The notes under the pieces: model-generated | What the model was told of the DNA's origin: nothing | The model's database searches: none | Seen by the model: the letters and a program-made list of their open reading frames with translations, nothing else | Shown here: positions 17,023-25,452 of the stretch, one piece after another | Position numbering within the stretch: the stretch's first letter is position 1 | Layout of the letters: each line of letters opens with the position of its first letter | Position numbers and translations under genes: made by a program | Origin: Pseudomonadaceae bacterium | Lineage (GTDB): Bacteria > Pseudomonadota > Gammaproteobacteria > Pseudomonadales > Pseudomonadaceae | Direction of reading: 5' to 3' | NCBI GenBank assembly: GCA_019745275.1 | Contig: JAIETJ010000023.1 | Location: 1 to 44,733 of the forward strand | Length of the DNA stretch: 44,733 nt

Positions 17023-18660
17023 ATGCACAACCTAAAAGTGATTCATCGGCTATTTCTGCTGGTCATCGTACCCCTGTTCGCCCTGCTGGTTGTGCTGCTA
17101 CTGGCCATCGGTGGCTTCAGTCGCATCGATGCCGGCGTCGGCAGCTTATATGACGACCGGGTAGTGCCCTTGCAGCAACTGAAAATGATCAGCGACTACT
17201 ACGCGGTGAACATCATTGATGCCGTCAATAAGGCAGATAACGGCGTGTTCAATCGCGATCAGGCACTGCAAAGCATCAAGACCGCGCAAGCCGAGATCGA
17301 CAAATACTGGCAAGCCTATATGGCCACCCATTTAACCCCACGCGAAAGCCAGTTGGCAGAGCAAGCACGGGCCAACTTCGTCCCAGCTAACCAAGATCTG
17401 CAACGCCTAACCAGCTTTTTGCAAAGCGCCGGCAGCGACCTTAAGGGGCAAATGAGTGCGTTCAACGGCCCACTGTACAAAAGCATCGACCCAATCACCG
17501 GCACCATCGGCGAGCTAATTCAACTGCAACTGGATGAAGGCAAACTGGTTCGCGAGCAAGCCACGACGGTTTATCACAACGTGCGCAACCTGATGTTTGC
17601 CGTGGTGTTGTTATTTGCCGCCATCAGCCTATTTGGCGGCTGGTGGGTGGCGGGCAGTATCAGCCGCCCCATGGATATTTTGCTCAAAGCACTGCGCCGC
17701 GCCGATCAAGAAGCCGACCTCAGCGCCCAAGTGGTGTTGCCCGGACGCAATGAAATCAGCGGTGTGGCCACGGCCTATAACAGCATGCTGCAACGCTTTG
17801 CCGAAGTGATAGAGGTGCTGCAAGGCTTGACCGCACAAATCGCCAGTCAGAGCGAAGAGATGAGCGCGGTGACTCTGCAGACCAGCCGCGATGTCGAGCG
17901 TCAACAGCACGAAACCGATCAAGTGGCCACCGCCACCACCGAGATGGCGGAAACCATTCAAGAGGTCGCGCGCAATGCCTCGAGTGCCGCACAAGCCGCG
18001 CAAAGCGCCGACCATGAGGCCGCCAGCGGCGAACAAATCGTCACCCATACTCTGCAAGCCGTATCGGCGTTATCCGGCGAGCTGGAGCACACCGCCGTAC
18101 TGATCAATGAGGTTGAGAGCGCCAGTAACTCGATCGGCACGGTACTTGAAGTGATCCGTAGCATTGCCGAGCAAACCAACTTACTCGCCCTGAATGCGGC
18201 CATCGAGGCCGCTCGGGCCGGTGATCAAGGTCGTGGTTTTGCCGTGGTGGCGGATGAGGTGCGTAACTTGGCCAAGCGCACCCAAGAGTCCACCGCCGAA
18301 ATCGACAGCATGATTCTGCGCCTGCAACGCGGCTCCCATGATGCCGTGCAGGCCATGCAAAACGGCCAAAGCAAAGCCCGGCAAACCGTCGATGAAGCCA
18401 ATCAAGCCGATCAAGCCTTGCACAACATCCGCCACGCGGTGGACACCATCATGGCCATGAACACCCAAATAGCCAGCGCCACCGAACAACAAACGGCTGT
18501 CGCTCACGAGATTAACCGCAACCTAGTGGCCATCCATGACGTGGCGGTGACTACTCAGGAGGCGGTCAACCACATCGATCAAAGCAGCCACTCGCTGGCG
18601 CAAATTGTTGTGCAGTTACTCAGCATGACCGGGCGCTTCCGGCTCAATCCCGCCCGTTAG
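17023..18660 (+). CDS. methyl-accepting chemotaxis protein, four-helix-bundle sensor
   Basis: 545 residues; GGGAG lies before ATG 17023. TM1 is at about 10-30, and a periplasmic region of about 155 residues predicted all-helical (4HB_MCP type) follows. TM2 lies near 190-212, then HAMP ([13 protein letters not shown]), then the signalling domain. The hairpin tip [18 protein letters not shown] and [12 protein letters not shown] are intact, so coupling to CheA/CheW is expected. No C-terminal CheR-docking pentapeptide is seen. The periplasmic segment starts with [22 protein letters not shown], common in receptors of small organic compounds, but the ligand cannot be named. It converges on the rubredoxin gene 25 bp away. 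Confidence 0.93.
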   Translation: MHNLKVIHRLFLLVIVPLFALLVVLLLAIGGFSRIDAGVGSLYDDRVVPLQQLKMISDYYAVNIIDAVNKADNGVFNRDQALQSIKTAQAEIDKYWQAYMATHLTPRESQLAEQARANFVPANQDLQRLTSFLQSAGSDLKGQMSAFNGPLYKSIDPITGTIGELIQLQLDEGKLVREQATTVYHNVRNLMFAVVLLFAAISLFGGWWVAGSISRPMDILLKALRRADQEADLSAQVVLPGRNEISGVATAYNSMLQRFAEVIEVLQGLTAQIASQSEEMSAVTLQTSRDVERQQHETDQVATATTEMAETIQEVARNASSAAQAAQSADHEAASGEQIVTHTLQAVSALSGELEHTAVLINEVESASNSIGTVLEVIRSIAEQTNLLALNAAIEAARAGDQGRGFAVVADEVRNLAKRTQESTAEIDSMILRLQRGSHDAVQAMQNGQSKARQTVDEANQADQALHNIRHAVDTIMAMNTQIASATEQQTAVAHEINRNLVAIHDVAVTTQEAVNHIDQSSHSLAQIVVQLLSMTGRFRLNPAR

Positions 18661-18685
18661 TGCGCCTGCACAGCAAGCTGAGGTG

Positions 18686-18877
18686 TCAGTCACTGAGCGC
18701 TGCAGGTGCATTGTTCAAAGCAATAAAGTCCGGTTTGTCACGCACGCAGCAGTGCGGGCAGTTGTAGTCCTCGGGCAACTCAGCAAAGGCCTTTCCAGCG
18801 GGGTAACCGCTGAAACTGTCACCGATTTTATCGTCGTAAATAAACCCGCATTCCGGGCATTGATGTTGAGTGCTCAT
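18686..18877 (-). CDS. AlkG1-type rubredoxin
   Basis: 63 residues. The iron ligands are C7-P-E-C10 and C40-P-H-C43, with the rubredoxin core GDSFSGYPAGKAFAELPEDY between them. After the second pair the sequence is CVRDKPDF, the longer spacing of AlkG1-type rubredoxins (GPo1 AlkG first domain CPDCAVRDKLDF, from memory). AlkG2 types instead read CGATKEDY. An extra cysteine, C44, sits where AlkG2 has Gly and AlkG1 has Ala. Published complementation work reported that AlkG1 types do not support AlkB, while AlkG2 types do. Its ATG overlaps the alkB stop in ATGA, so it is translationally coupled to alkB. Confidence 0.9.
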   Translation of the reverse strand: MSTQHQCPECGFIYDDKIGDSFSGYPAGKAFAELPEDYNCPHCCVRDKPDFIALNNAPAALSD

Positions 18878-20076
18878 GCGGCGGCTCGCTCTGTTACGGG
18901 CAACTCTTGCAGGTCATATTGACGGATCAATTGCTGACGTTTGGCCGGCAAGAAATTGATCCGGCTAACATCGCCGCCGACCGCCTTGAGCAGGCGCGGA
19001 TTCATGATCAGAAACCACAGCGGCGGAATATAGGCGGCGATAAACATGCCGAAGTAACCCGAGGGCAAGCGCGGCAACTCAACAAAGTCACGTAACGACT
19101 GGTAGCTGCGAGTGGGATGCGCATGGTGATCGGAATGCCGCTGCAGGTGAAACAACACCATGTTCGAGGCGATGTGATTGCTGTTCCAGGAATGCTGCGG
19201 CTGGCAGTTTTCAAAACGGCCACTGGCCAGTTGTTTACGCACCAAACCGTAGTGTTCAATGTAGTTGGCTGAGGTCAGCTGAAACGCGCCCCAAAACGCC
19301 ACCAGCAGTAACACCGGGACCATCGGCGGGCCGAACAGGGCGATTAAACTGCCATACAAAACGACGGTAACCAGCCCCGACTGGACGATTTCATTGTCCA
19401 GACTCCACACCGATTTACCTTGGCGCTGCATGCGCTCAGCTTCCAAGTCCCAGCCACGAAAGAAGCAACCCGGCAGCTCGCGAAACATAAAGCGATAGAT
19501 GCTTTCGCCCATTTGCGACGAGGCTGGATCATCCGGAGTGGCCACGTGGCGATGATGGCCACGGTTGTGCTCAATCGAAAAATGCCCATAACCGCCCAAG
19601 GCGGTGTTAAACAAGCCCACCTTACGTCCCAGCCAGTCTTTTTTGTGGCCCAGTTCGTGGCTCAAGTTCAGGCCAAAACCGAGCATCGAACCGGTGGTAA
19701 TCGCCGTGGCCAGCCAGCTGTACCAGGGCATTTCATGGGTCGCCATATAAACGCAGTTAAACAGCATGCCAAACCACAACATGGGCACCACCGCATAGTT
19801 GATATAGCGGTAATAACGGTCGCCCTCCAAACCAGCAACGGCCTCCTCGGGCGGATTGCTTAAGTCCTCGCCGAGCAGTTTGTCGAGCAACGGCACACCC
19901 ACATAGAAAAGCCCCAACGTCAGAAAAAACCACACCTGACTGGTGGCGCCCAGCAGATGCGCCACGGGACCAACAGTCACCGCCGCAGGAGCTATTACCG
20001 ACAACAGCCAAGCGTAACGTTTACGGTCGCGATAGACCGGGGCGGTCGACTCAATAGGGGTGATCACAGCGCTCAT
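18874..20076 (-). CDS. alkB: alkane 1-monooxygenase (AlkB family)
   Basis: 400 residues from ATG 20076, which has GAGG at nine bases; the open frame to 20169 adds an unlikely Cys/Arg-rich leader. This is an integral-membrane non-haem di-iron hydroxylase that oxidises terminal carbons of medium to long alkanes using electrons from rubredoxin. All histidine boxes are present: H140-E-L-G-H144, EHNRGHHRH (169-177), the AlkB-typical NYIEHYGL (H275) and LQRHSDHH (311-318). Six hydrophobic stretches are visible. It forms a coupled pair with the rubredoxin and is divergent from an AlkR-like regulator. Substrate range cannot be deduced. It could also act on related terminal methyl compounds. Confidence 0.93.
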   Translation of the reverse strand: MSAVITPIESTAPVYRDRKRYAWLLSVIAPAAVTVGPVAHLLGATSQVWFFLTLGLFYVGVPLLDKLLGEDLSNPPEEAVAGLEGDRYYRYINYAVVPMLWFGMLFNCVYMATHEMPWYSWLATAITTGSMLGFGLNLSHELGHKKDWLGRKVGLFNTALGGYGHFSIEHNRGHHRHVATPDDPASSQMGESIYRFMFRELPGCFFRGWDLEAERMQRQGKSVWSLDNEIVQSGLVTVVLYGSLIALFGPPMVPVLLLVAFWGAFQLTSANYIEHYGLVRKQLASGRFENCQPQHSWNSNHIASNMVLFHLQRHSDHHAHPTRSYQSLRDFVELPRLPSGYFGMFIAAYIPPLWFLIMNPRLLKAVGGDVSRINFLPAKRQQLIRQYDLQELPVTERAAA

Positions 20077-20128
20077 CGAACAATCCTCAGAAACAGGCTT
20101 AGGTTGAGAGCAAAGCATGCGCCTGCAG

Positions 20129-20141
20129 ATTGTCCGACAAT
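20129..20141. promoter_or_regulatory. palindromic operator candidate between alkB and its regulator
   Basis: ATTGTC-C-GACAAT is a perfect 6+1+6 palindrome at 20129-20141, 53 bp before alkB and 64 bp before the AraC-type gene. It is central in the 128-bp divergent spacer. AraC proteins often bind direct repeats, so this could instead be the site of another factor. Confidence 0.45.
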
Positions 20142-20204
20142 AGCGTTTACGCGGGCAATAAATCGTCATATTGTGCCACCTGAACCGTCACGGAAAGCAT
20201 CGCT

Positions 20205-21233
20205 ATGTCCACCCCTCAGGCTTGGCTAACGCCCTCACTGCATCCGGTGTATGCCCGCTTGGTCTGCGCCGAACTGAGCCGCCGCGGCTTTAGCGAGGAG
20301 CACACACTCAGTGGCACACACCTCGAGCGCGAAGCGCTGCACAACGACAAGCGCTTCCTCAGCTTTGCTCAGTTCCGCCGTTTGGTGCTGCGGGCGCAAA
20401 CGTTAAGCCAGTGCCCGTGGCTGGGCCTGGTCGTCGGTAACAGCACCCACTTGGCGGTACATGGTGCGCTAGGCATGGCGGTAATGGCCTCCGGCACAGT
20501 CGGTCAGGCACTGCTGTTGATGCAGCGCTTTGCCACATTGCGCGAACGCGTGGCCTTTATCGAAGTGGCCAGCCAGCAACCGTTAGTCTTAGTGCTGCGC
20601 GAGGAGCTGATCGACAACGAGGTGCGCGAATACCTACTCGGCCACTTAGTCGGCGGTTTGTTGCGCGTGCTCGAGACCATCAGCGGCCAAGACCTGCGCG
20701 CCCAAGCAAAAATCAGCTGGCCGTTTGCCGAGCCAGCATGGGCGCAGGTGTACCGCGATTTTTGCCCACAATCGAGGTTTGCCAGCGCGCAGCTGTGCAT
20801 CGAGTTACCCCAGTCACTCCTCTCCAGTGTCACGCTCGCCCCAGACCCCGAAGCCTATCGCTTAGCCCTGCGCGACTGCGAACAACAGCTTAAGCAGCAA
20901 CAACTCGGCAGCTTGAGCCTGCGCTTGCAGCAACGCTTGCTGGCCTGCCAAGGGAGCTATCCGAGCCTCGAACAAATGGCCGCCAGCGAACACATGTCGC
21001 CCCGCACCCTGATTCGCCACCTGCGCGAAGAGGGCGGCAACTATCAGCAATTGCTCGACCAAGTGCGCAGCGAACTGGCCTGCTGGTTACTGCTGCAAAC
21101 CCCGCTGAGTATCGAGGCGATTGCCGAGCAACTGGGCTACCAAGACAGCTCCAACTTCAGCCGCACCTTCCGCCGCTGGCTAGGCTGCACACCACGCGTC
21201 TTTCGCCAAGGCACGCCTGCCAAACCCGAGTGA
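20205..21233 (+). CDS. AraC-family regulator with arabinose-binding-like N-terminal domain (AlkR/OruR-like)
   Basis: 342 residues from ATG 20205. Residues about 20-205 resemble the AraC N-terminal domain of PF12625 (LGLVVGNSTHLAVHGALGMAVMAS). The last 100 residues hold the AraC DNA-binding domain (EQMAASEHMSPRTLIRHLR, then AIAEQLGYQDSSNFSRTFRRW). The type is shared with AlkR of Acinetobacter, which activates an alkane hydroxylase gene. The divergent position beside alkB makes it the probable alkane-responsive activator here. Its last codons coincide with the left copy of a 31-bp direct repeat (21196-21226). Confidence 0.9.
   Translation: MSTPQAWLTPSLHPVYARLVCAELSRRGFSEEHTLSGTHLEREALHNDKRFLSFAQFRRLVLRAQTLSQCPWLGLVVGNSTHLAVHGALGMAVMASGTVGQALLLMQRFATLRERVAFIEVASQQPLVLVLREELIDNEVREYLLGHLVGGLLRVLETISGQDLRAQAKISWPFAEPAWAQVYRDFCPQSRFASAQLCIELPQSLLSSVTLAPDPEAYRLALRDCEQQLKQQQLGSLSLRLQQRLLACQGSYPSLEQMAASEHMSPRTLIRHLREEGGNYQQLLDQVRSELACWLLLQTPLSIEAIAEQLGYQDSSNFSRTFRRWLGCTPRVFRQGTPAKPE
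21196..21226. repeat. left copy of an imperfect 31-bp direct repeat
   Basis: This stretch, within the last codons of the AraC gene, matches 23137-23167 at 28 of 31 positions in the same orientation. The shared core is CGCCTGCCAAACC. The two copies bracket about 1.9 kb holding three exported-protein genes. Confidence 0.75.
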
Positions 21234-21312
21234 GTCATGCATGGCCTGCTGAATCAGCACCACGGTCATTTCCTTTGAGCGCCTTGACAACGGTGCAAGA
21301 CGAGCCTGTCTA

Positions 21313-21328
21313 GACTGACCAGTCAGTC
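21313..21328. promoter_or_regulatory. TetR-style palindromic operator candidate
   Basis: GACTGAC-CA-GTCAGTC is a perfect 7+2+7 dyad. A TTGACA sits at 21284-21289 just upstream. Such dyads are typical TetR-family operators, but no tetR gene is in the window and the next gene starts about 300 bp away. The 396 bp between the AraC gene and 21630 otherwise hold a promoter at 21422-21450 and no coding sequence that I see. Confidence 0.4.
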
Positions 21329-21421
21329 ATAATTTAAATCCCTACGGACAGCCCACAAGTGACGGTACATCTGCGCCAACCGATCGTCCTTAACAGTAGC
21401 AACAGAGGCTGACAGCAAGAA

Positions 21422-21450
21422 TTGACAACGCATTTATACATTTATATTTT
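21422..21450 (+). promoter_or_regulatory. sigma-70 promoter candidate for the exported-protein island
   Basis: TTGACA (21422-21427) is a perfect -35 box. It is followed by AT-rich DNA with TATATT at 21443-21448 (15-bp spacing) or TATTTT at 21445-21450 (17 bp). This would give a leader of about 170 bases to the lipoprotein gene at 21630. Confidence 0.5.
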
Positions 21451-21629
21451 CTGTCGCTATCGGTGAAAACTACCACCACAAGGGACTTACGCGACCTATA
21501 TCAGTTAGTTAAACTGCCGCTCGGTAGCTAAATGATGTCCTTTTGCTTTCATCGGCCCGGGCATGTGAAACAGAAGGACACAGGGACGCACTACTTTTGC
21601 TGTAACCATCACGGACTAGGGATATTCAG

Positions 21630-22142
21630 ATGACTTTTAAGCGTAATTTAGCCGTACTTTCACTCGCCGCACTCGTTGCTGGCTGTCAATCCACTGGCGA
21701 AGAATACGAAGCTAACGTATTCGATGCCAGCCAAGTAAATACCCAGCAAGAAGCCAAAACCGTAAATATTCTTTCGATTTCGCCAACCAAAATCAAAGTT
21801 AGCAACGAGGCCAATAAGAAAGCCGCGACTGTCGTAGGTGGACTCTTAGGTGCAGTGGCAGGCGGCGTGCTGGGCAATACCCATAACAGCGATACCGCCA
21901 TCATCGGCGCAGTAGGCGGCGGCGCCGCTGGTGCGTTGGGCGGTTCACTGGTGAATGACACCACCTTAGTTCCCGGTGTTTTGATCGGCTATTCTGAAAA
22001 CGGTAAAATTTTCACTTCGGCTCAAGTTGGTAAAGCCTGTGAGTTCAAGCTTGGCGGCGTAGCGCTGATGGTTAAAACCCTAAGCAACGAAACCCGCATC
22101 CAGCCTAATGCAACCTGCCCGGAACCAGCCAACAAAGGATAA
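21630..22142 (+). CDS. glycine-zipper lipoprotein (SlyB-like)
   Basis: 170 residues. GGGA lies nine bases before ATG 21630. The lipoprotein signal ends in LVAGC (C19). After a polar stretch come two Gly-zipper hydrophobic segments (GGLLGAVAGGVLGN, then GAVGGGAAGALGG, about 70-107). The C-terminal domain begins VLIGYSENGKIFT and continues with GKACEFKLGGVALM, as in SlyB/17-kDa-antigen outer-membrane lipoproteins. Two further cysteines (in KACEF and NATCPE) may form a disulfide. SlyB proteins support outer-membrane integrity; the role here is inferred from similarity. It is first of a probable three-gene transcript, 8 bp before the next gene, with lower GC than the flanking core genes. Confidence 0.85.
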   Translation: MTFKRNLAVLSLAALVAGCQSTGEEYEANVFDASQVNTQQEAKTVNILSISPTKIKVSNEANKKAATVVGGLLGAVAGGVLGNTHNSDTAIIGAVGGGAAGALGGSLVNDTTLVPGVLIGYSENGKIFTSAQVGKACEFKLGGVALMVKTLSNETRIQPNATCPEPANKG

Positions 22143-22150
22143 TTGTCAAT

Positions 22151-22699
22151 ATGAAACCGATAGTTCTAACTTCGTTACTGGCACTCCTGGCCGTTCCCGC
22201 TTTTGCTCAAGATCAATTTGAGTATTTGCAACAAATTGAAGCGCAACAAGCCAAGAAAGAAGCGGCGGCGGCAGCCGAGATCTCCCGCAAAGCCGAGGCA
22301 GCTCAGGTGCGGGAAGAGGCGCGGGAAGAGTCGGCTCGACGTGCACGGCAGGCATCCGCACAGTCCGCCCGTCAACAAGCGCTAGAGGCGAGTAAAATTC
22401 GCGACGCCGAAAATAAGCGCGTGACCACTCGCGAAGAGAGAATGGAAGACGAGGACCGCGAATTCGAGCGCGAATTCGCCCGCGAAGAACGCAAATTAAA
22501 ACTGCAAGAAATGAAGGCCAAGGCAGCACGCAGCAACGACTACATTGACGCTGAACTGCGTGAAAAAGCGGCAAAAACCGATGTTATCCAGTCAGATGCT
22601 GACGCCTCGCGCAACGTAACCACCGGCGCTAAAGCGCTAATGGAAGACGCTGGCACTGCGGAAGTTAATCGCTCAAACAAACTCATCGAAACCAATTAA
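22151..22699 (+). CDS. DUF5384-like exported coiled-coil protein
   Basis: 182 residues. The signal peptide ends LAVPAFA (residue 19). Almost all of the mature chain (25-135) is charged and Ala/Glu/Arg-rich, predicting a continuous coiled coil (QQIEAQQAKKEAAA, then DREFEREFAREERKLK). A shorter polar C-terminal tail follows. It resembles the DUF5384 family, of unknown function; the assignment is from recall. It starts eight bases after the lipoprotein stop, so co-transcription with that gene is nearly certain. A periplasmic rod-like structural or bridging role is conceivable, but nothing in the sequence proves it. There are no cysteines. Confidence 0.8.
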   Translation: MKPIVLTSLLALLAVPAFAQDQFEYLQQIEAQQAKKEAAAAAEISRKAEAAQVREEAREESARRARQASAQSARQQALEASKIRDAENKRVTTREERMEDEDREFEREFAREERKLKLQEMKAKAARSNDYIDAELREKAAKTDVIQSDADASRNVTTGAKALMEDAGTAEVNRSNKLIETN

Positions 22700-22702
22700 C
22701 TC

Positions 22703-22768
22703 AACCGCTGCGGACCGCGTGTAAAACTGATTAAGCTCAGTTCAGTTACGTGGCCCTAGCGGTTTTTT
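22703..22768 (+). terminator. possible long-loop terminator
   Basis: AACCGCT (22703-22709) pairs with AGCGGTT (22758-22764), and the T-run continues to 22768. The 48-base loop is unusually long, so termination would depend on inner folding. It may only attenuate transcription into the following lipoprotein gene. Confidence 0.35.
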
Positions 22769-22780
22769 TGTGAGAAAAAT

Positions 22781-23104
22781 ATGTTCCGTTATCTAGCACT
22801 ACTGGCCGCCGGCATCATGCTTGTTGGCTGCGAAGAACAAAAAGCACCCTTCCCAAAAGTTGACTTGCACGGTCGCCTAGTAGTCGATCAAGCGATGACT
22901 GAACAGCGCAAAGCACAAGGCATAGAAGGCGACTACATGAAGCGCGTACTTACCGTTGAAGGCAAAGAGATGGAGTTTGCTGACTTCATCAAAACCTACT
23001 GCGAAGACCAAAATAGCCGCGAAGAATCCTGCCAAAAAGCCTTTCGCATTAAGAAAATTGATGATGTCAGCGGCGCCACTAAATTCCTGCCTAACGGTCT
23101 CTAA
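22781..23104 (+). CDS. small lipoprotein of unknown function
   Basis: 107 residues. The ATG at 22781 follows GTGAG. The signal ends in MLVGC (C17), a good lipobox followed by EEQ, predicting outer-membrane sorting by the +2 rule (no Asp at +2). The mature part is polar, with two more cysteines (KTYCEDQ, EESCQKA) likely to pair. I recognise no family. It is third in line after the glycine-zipper and coiled-coil genes and ends just before a hairpin and the right copy of the 31-bp repeat. Confidence 0.75.
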   Translation: MFRYLALLAAGIMLVGCEEQKAPFPKVDLHGRLVVDQAMTEQRKAQGIEGDYMKRVLTVEGKEMEFADFIKTYCEDQNSREESCQKAFRIKKIDDVSGATKFLPNGL

Positions 23105-23119
23105 AACCCTATCAAACAA

Positions 23120-23143
23120 GCGCCAAGCAGTTGCTGGCGCCTT
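23120..23143 (+). terminator. hairpin terminator after the small lipoprotein gene
   Basis: GCGCCA (23120-23125) pairs with TGGCGC (23135-23140), and the inner bases AGCA/TGCT extend the stem with a slight bulge. CTTT follows. The U-tract is short, but placement 15 bases after the stop supports a terminator. Confidence 0.55.
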
Positions 23144-23167
23144 TCCCCAAGGCGCGCCTGCCAAACC
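23137..23167. repeat. right copy of the imperfect 31-bp direct repeat
   Basis: 28 of 31 bases match 21196-21226, which lies in the 3' end of the AraC gene. Here it is non-coding, between a terminator hairpin and the convergent chemoreceptor gene. Confidence 0.75.
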
Positions 23168-23207
23168 GCAGCGATAGTGCAGATAAACCCGGCGCCCACC
23201 GGTTAAA

Positions 23208-25136
23208 TTACAGCCGAAAACTGCCCATCTGCCGCGCTAAGTCTTCGGCCAGTTGGCGCAGGGTTTGGCAGTCCTGCCGGCCGCGATGCACTTCATCGGC
23301 GGTGGCGTGGGCAAGATCGGCGATGCCTTGCACGTTGCGGTTGATCTCCTCGGTCACCGAGGATTGCTCTTCAGTGGCTGTGGCAATCTGATGATTCATA
23401 TCGCTAATGCGCTCGACCTGATCGGTGATTGCCCCCAACGAACTGCCGGTGCGCTGGCTCGACTCCACTCCAGCACTGGTCGCCGATTGACTGGCCTGCA
23501 TCGACGTCACGGCGGTGCCGGCGCCTTGTTTGAGGCGCAAAATCATTTGCTGAATTTCGCCAGTCGACGACTGAGTGCGGCTGGCCAGCGTGCGCACTTC
23601 ATCGGCCACCACGGCAAAGCCACGGCCTAACTCGCCTGCGCGGGCGGCCTCAATGGCCGCGTTCAGCGCGAGCAAGTTGGTTTGCTCGGAAATGCCGCGA
23701 ATCACTGCCAACACCTGATCGATGGACGCCACTTGCTCGGCGAGTTCGGTCACTGCGCCAGCCGCATGCCCGATGTCGCCGGACATTCGATCAACCGTGT
23801 CGATCGACTGACTGACCACCATGCGCGCCTGCTGCGCCTCATCCAAGGCGCGCTGCGAAGCCCCGGCGGCGTCATTGGCGTTGCGGGCGATCTCTTGCAC
23901 GGTCAAGCCCATTTCGTGCACGGCGGTGGCGACCATGTCGGTCATCTCTTGCTGCTGCCCGGCGCGGCCTGCGGTGTTTTCCACCAACTGCGCCACCTGA
24001 CTGGCCGACCCACGCAATTGCTCGCTGGTATTCAACACGCCACCGATCATGCCGCGCAGACTTTCCAGAAAACGGTTAAAACCGCGAGCCAAATCGCCCA
24101 GTTCATCGGCGCGCGACTCATCCAGCCGGCGTGTTAAATCGCCACCGCCACTGCCAATTTCAACCAAGGCCGCAGTCACCCGCCGCAGTGGCCGCACCAA
24201 GCCGCGAGCCAACACCACCACTAAGCCCAAGCAACAGAGCGCCACCGCCAAGCTAATCAAGGCCGTGGTGAATAATGCCGCGCGCGCCTCGGCGTAAATC
24301 TCGGCCTCAGGCACCTCCGCCACCAATTGCCAGCCGAGGGTTTTAAGCGGCATAGCCATGGCCAAATAGGCTTCGCCTTGGCGCTCAAAATGTTGCACTT
24401 GGCCATCATTGCTGAGCAATTGCTGCGCGGCGTCACGACCGACCAACTGGGTCAGATCGCTGTTATTGCTGAGCTGCGCTTGTGGGTGAATCTTTACCTG
24501 ACCATCGCCACTGACCAAATAGACCACGCCGGCCTTACCGAAATGGGTATTACGAATCAAATCTGACATGGCGCTGACGCCCAAGCCTATGCCGCCAACA
24601 CCCAAGGTTTTGCCAGCCGACTGGATCCGCTGATTGATAAATAGTGTCGGCACGCCAGTGCTTTTATCAATATCAATGCTCAGTGAGCGCGACTCGCCAC
24701 TGTCGATAAAGTTGTAAAACCAGGCGCTATCGGCGCCGCGCGTGAGCGTGCGGTCGAGGCCTTTGGCAGTTAAGTAATTGCCTGTATCAAGCGCCACAAC
24801 AAAGCTGGTCAGCGCTTGGTTTTGCGCTTGCACGGCGGCTAAATAGCGTACGAAGTTTGCCTGTTCGGCAGGCTCTTCACCGCCGGCCAACCAATCAACC
24901 AGCAAGCTATTGCTGGCCAACGCAGCGGCGGCCGTGAGCGGTTCAGTCAGCACCCGCTCCAGATCGTTTCGCACCGCTTCCACACGCGCCGGCAGCGCTT
25001 GACCGAGCAGATACTGCTCGGCCTGCTGATTAGCCACCCGCGAGTAGATGCCAATAACCACCAGCACGCTGACCAAAATCGCCGCGCCCATGCTGATAAT
25101 CAACTGCCACTGAATACTGCGCTGCCAGAAGTTCAT
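23208..25136 (-). CDS. methyl-accepting chemotaxis protein with double-Cache sensor
   Basis: 642 residues from ATG 25136, with GAGG upstream; an in-frame extension to 25169 is less likely. TM1 is near 10-32. A large periplasmic domain of dCache_1 type (about 38-285) contains [16 protein letters not shown] and [15 protein letters not shown]2 lies near 288-310, followed by HAMP and a full signalling domain with [18 protein letters not shown] and [14 protein letters not shown]. dCache receptors commonly sense amino acids, organic acids or polyamines. The typical amino-acid motif is not evident, so no ligand is proposed. It is monocistronic and convergent with the exported-protein island. Confidence 0.93.
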   Translation of the reverse strand: MNFWQRSIQWQLIISMGAAILVSVLVVIGIYSRVANQQAEQYLLGQALPARVEAVRNDLERVLTEPLTAAAALASNSLLVDWLAGGEEPAEQANFVRYLAAVQAQNQALTSFVVALDTGNYLTAKGLDRTLTRGADSAWFYNFIDSGESRSLSIDIDKSTGVPTLFINQRIQSAGKTLGVGGIGLGVSAMSDLIRNTHFGKAGVVYLVSGDGQVKIHPQAQLSNNSDLTQLVGRDAAQQLLSNDGQVQHFERQGEAYLAMAMPLKTLGWQLVAEVPEAEIYAEARAALFTTALISLAVALCCLGLVVVLARGLVRPLRRVTAALVEIGSGGGDLTRRLDESRADELGDLARGFNRFLESLRGMIGGVLNTSEQLRGSASQVAQLVENTAGRAGQQQEMTDMVATAVHEMGLTVQEIARNANDAAGASQRALDEAQQARMVVSQSIDTVDRMSGDIGHAAGAVTELAEQVASIDQVLAVIRGISEQTNLLALNAAIEAARAGELGRGFAVVADEVRTLASRTQSSTGEIQQMILRLKQGAGTAVTSMQASQSATSAGVESSQRTGSSLGAITDQVERISDMNHQIATATEEQSSVTEEINRNVQGIADLAHATADEVHRGRQDCQTLRQLAEDLARQMGSFRL

Positions 25137-25452
25137 GTGAGGCCTCTTGAATTTATTATTAGGACGCAAAGCACACCGCTAAGATGTCGTAAGCACGCTA
25201 TCGGCAGACACCAGCTTATTCTTTAAGAAATAAACTGACTAAAAAGTCAAATAAGCACTTGCCGTCGCCCTCTCGTCATTCAGTCGCACAATGGCAGCGG
25301 CTCCTGAAGGTATAGACCTAACAAGCACTGACTGCTAGGCGAGCGCCAGCGCCTAGCTAGCTGACTGTGCGGCGTAATTAACCATGCCACTGCGACACTC
25401 CGACTGACCGTCAGCGACTGGTTATACTGCAGCCCCACTCTGGAGCCTGCAC
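25137..25452. other. divergent intergenic region, chemoreceptor / MATE gene
   Basis: 316 bp without a gene. A plausible promoter for the MATE gene is TATACT at 25423-25428 with a poor -35 (TCCGAC, 25399-25404), giving a short leader. A small dyad CTGAC-C-GTCAG lies just upstream of the -10. Nothing else stands out. Confidence 0.4.

Noticed and set aside
18661..18710. Hairpin TGCGCCTGCA / TGCAGGTGCA between the chemoreceptor and rubredoxin genes
   Set aside because: The loop is about 30 bases, the right arm is inside the rubredoxin coding sequence, and no T-run follows. It was not strong enough to list as a terminator.
21196..23167. Prophage or integrative element at the direct repeats
   Set aside because: No integrase, phage structural or conjugation gene lies between the repeats, and the left copy is not in a tRNA gene. 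Only a bracketed cargo module is supported.
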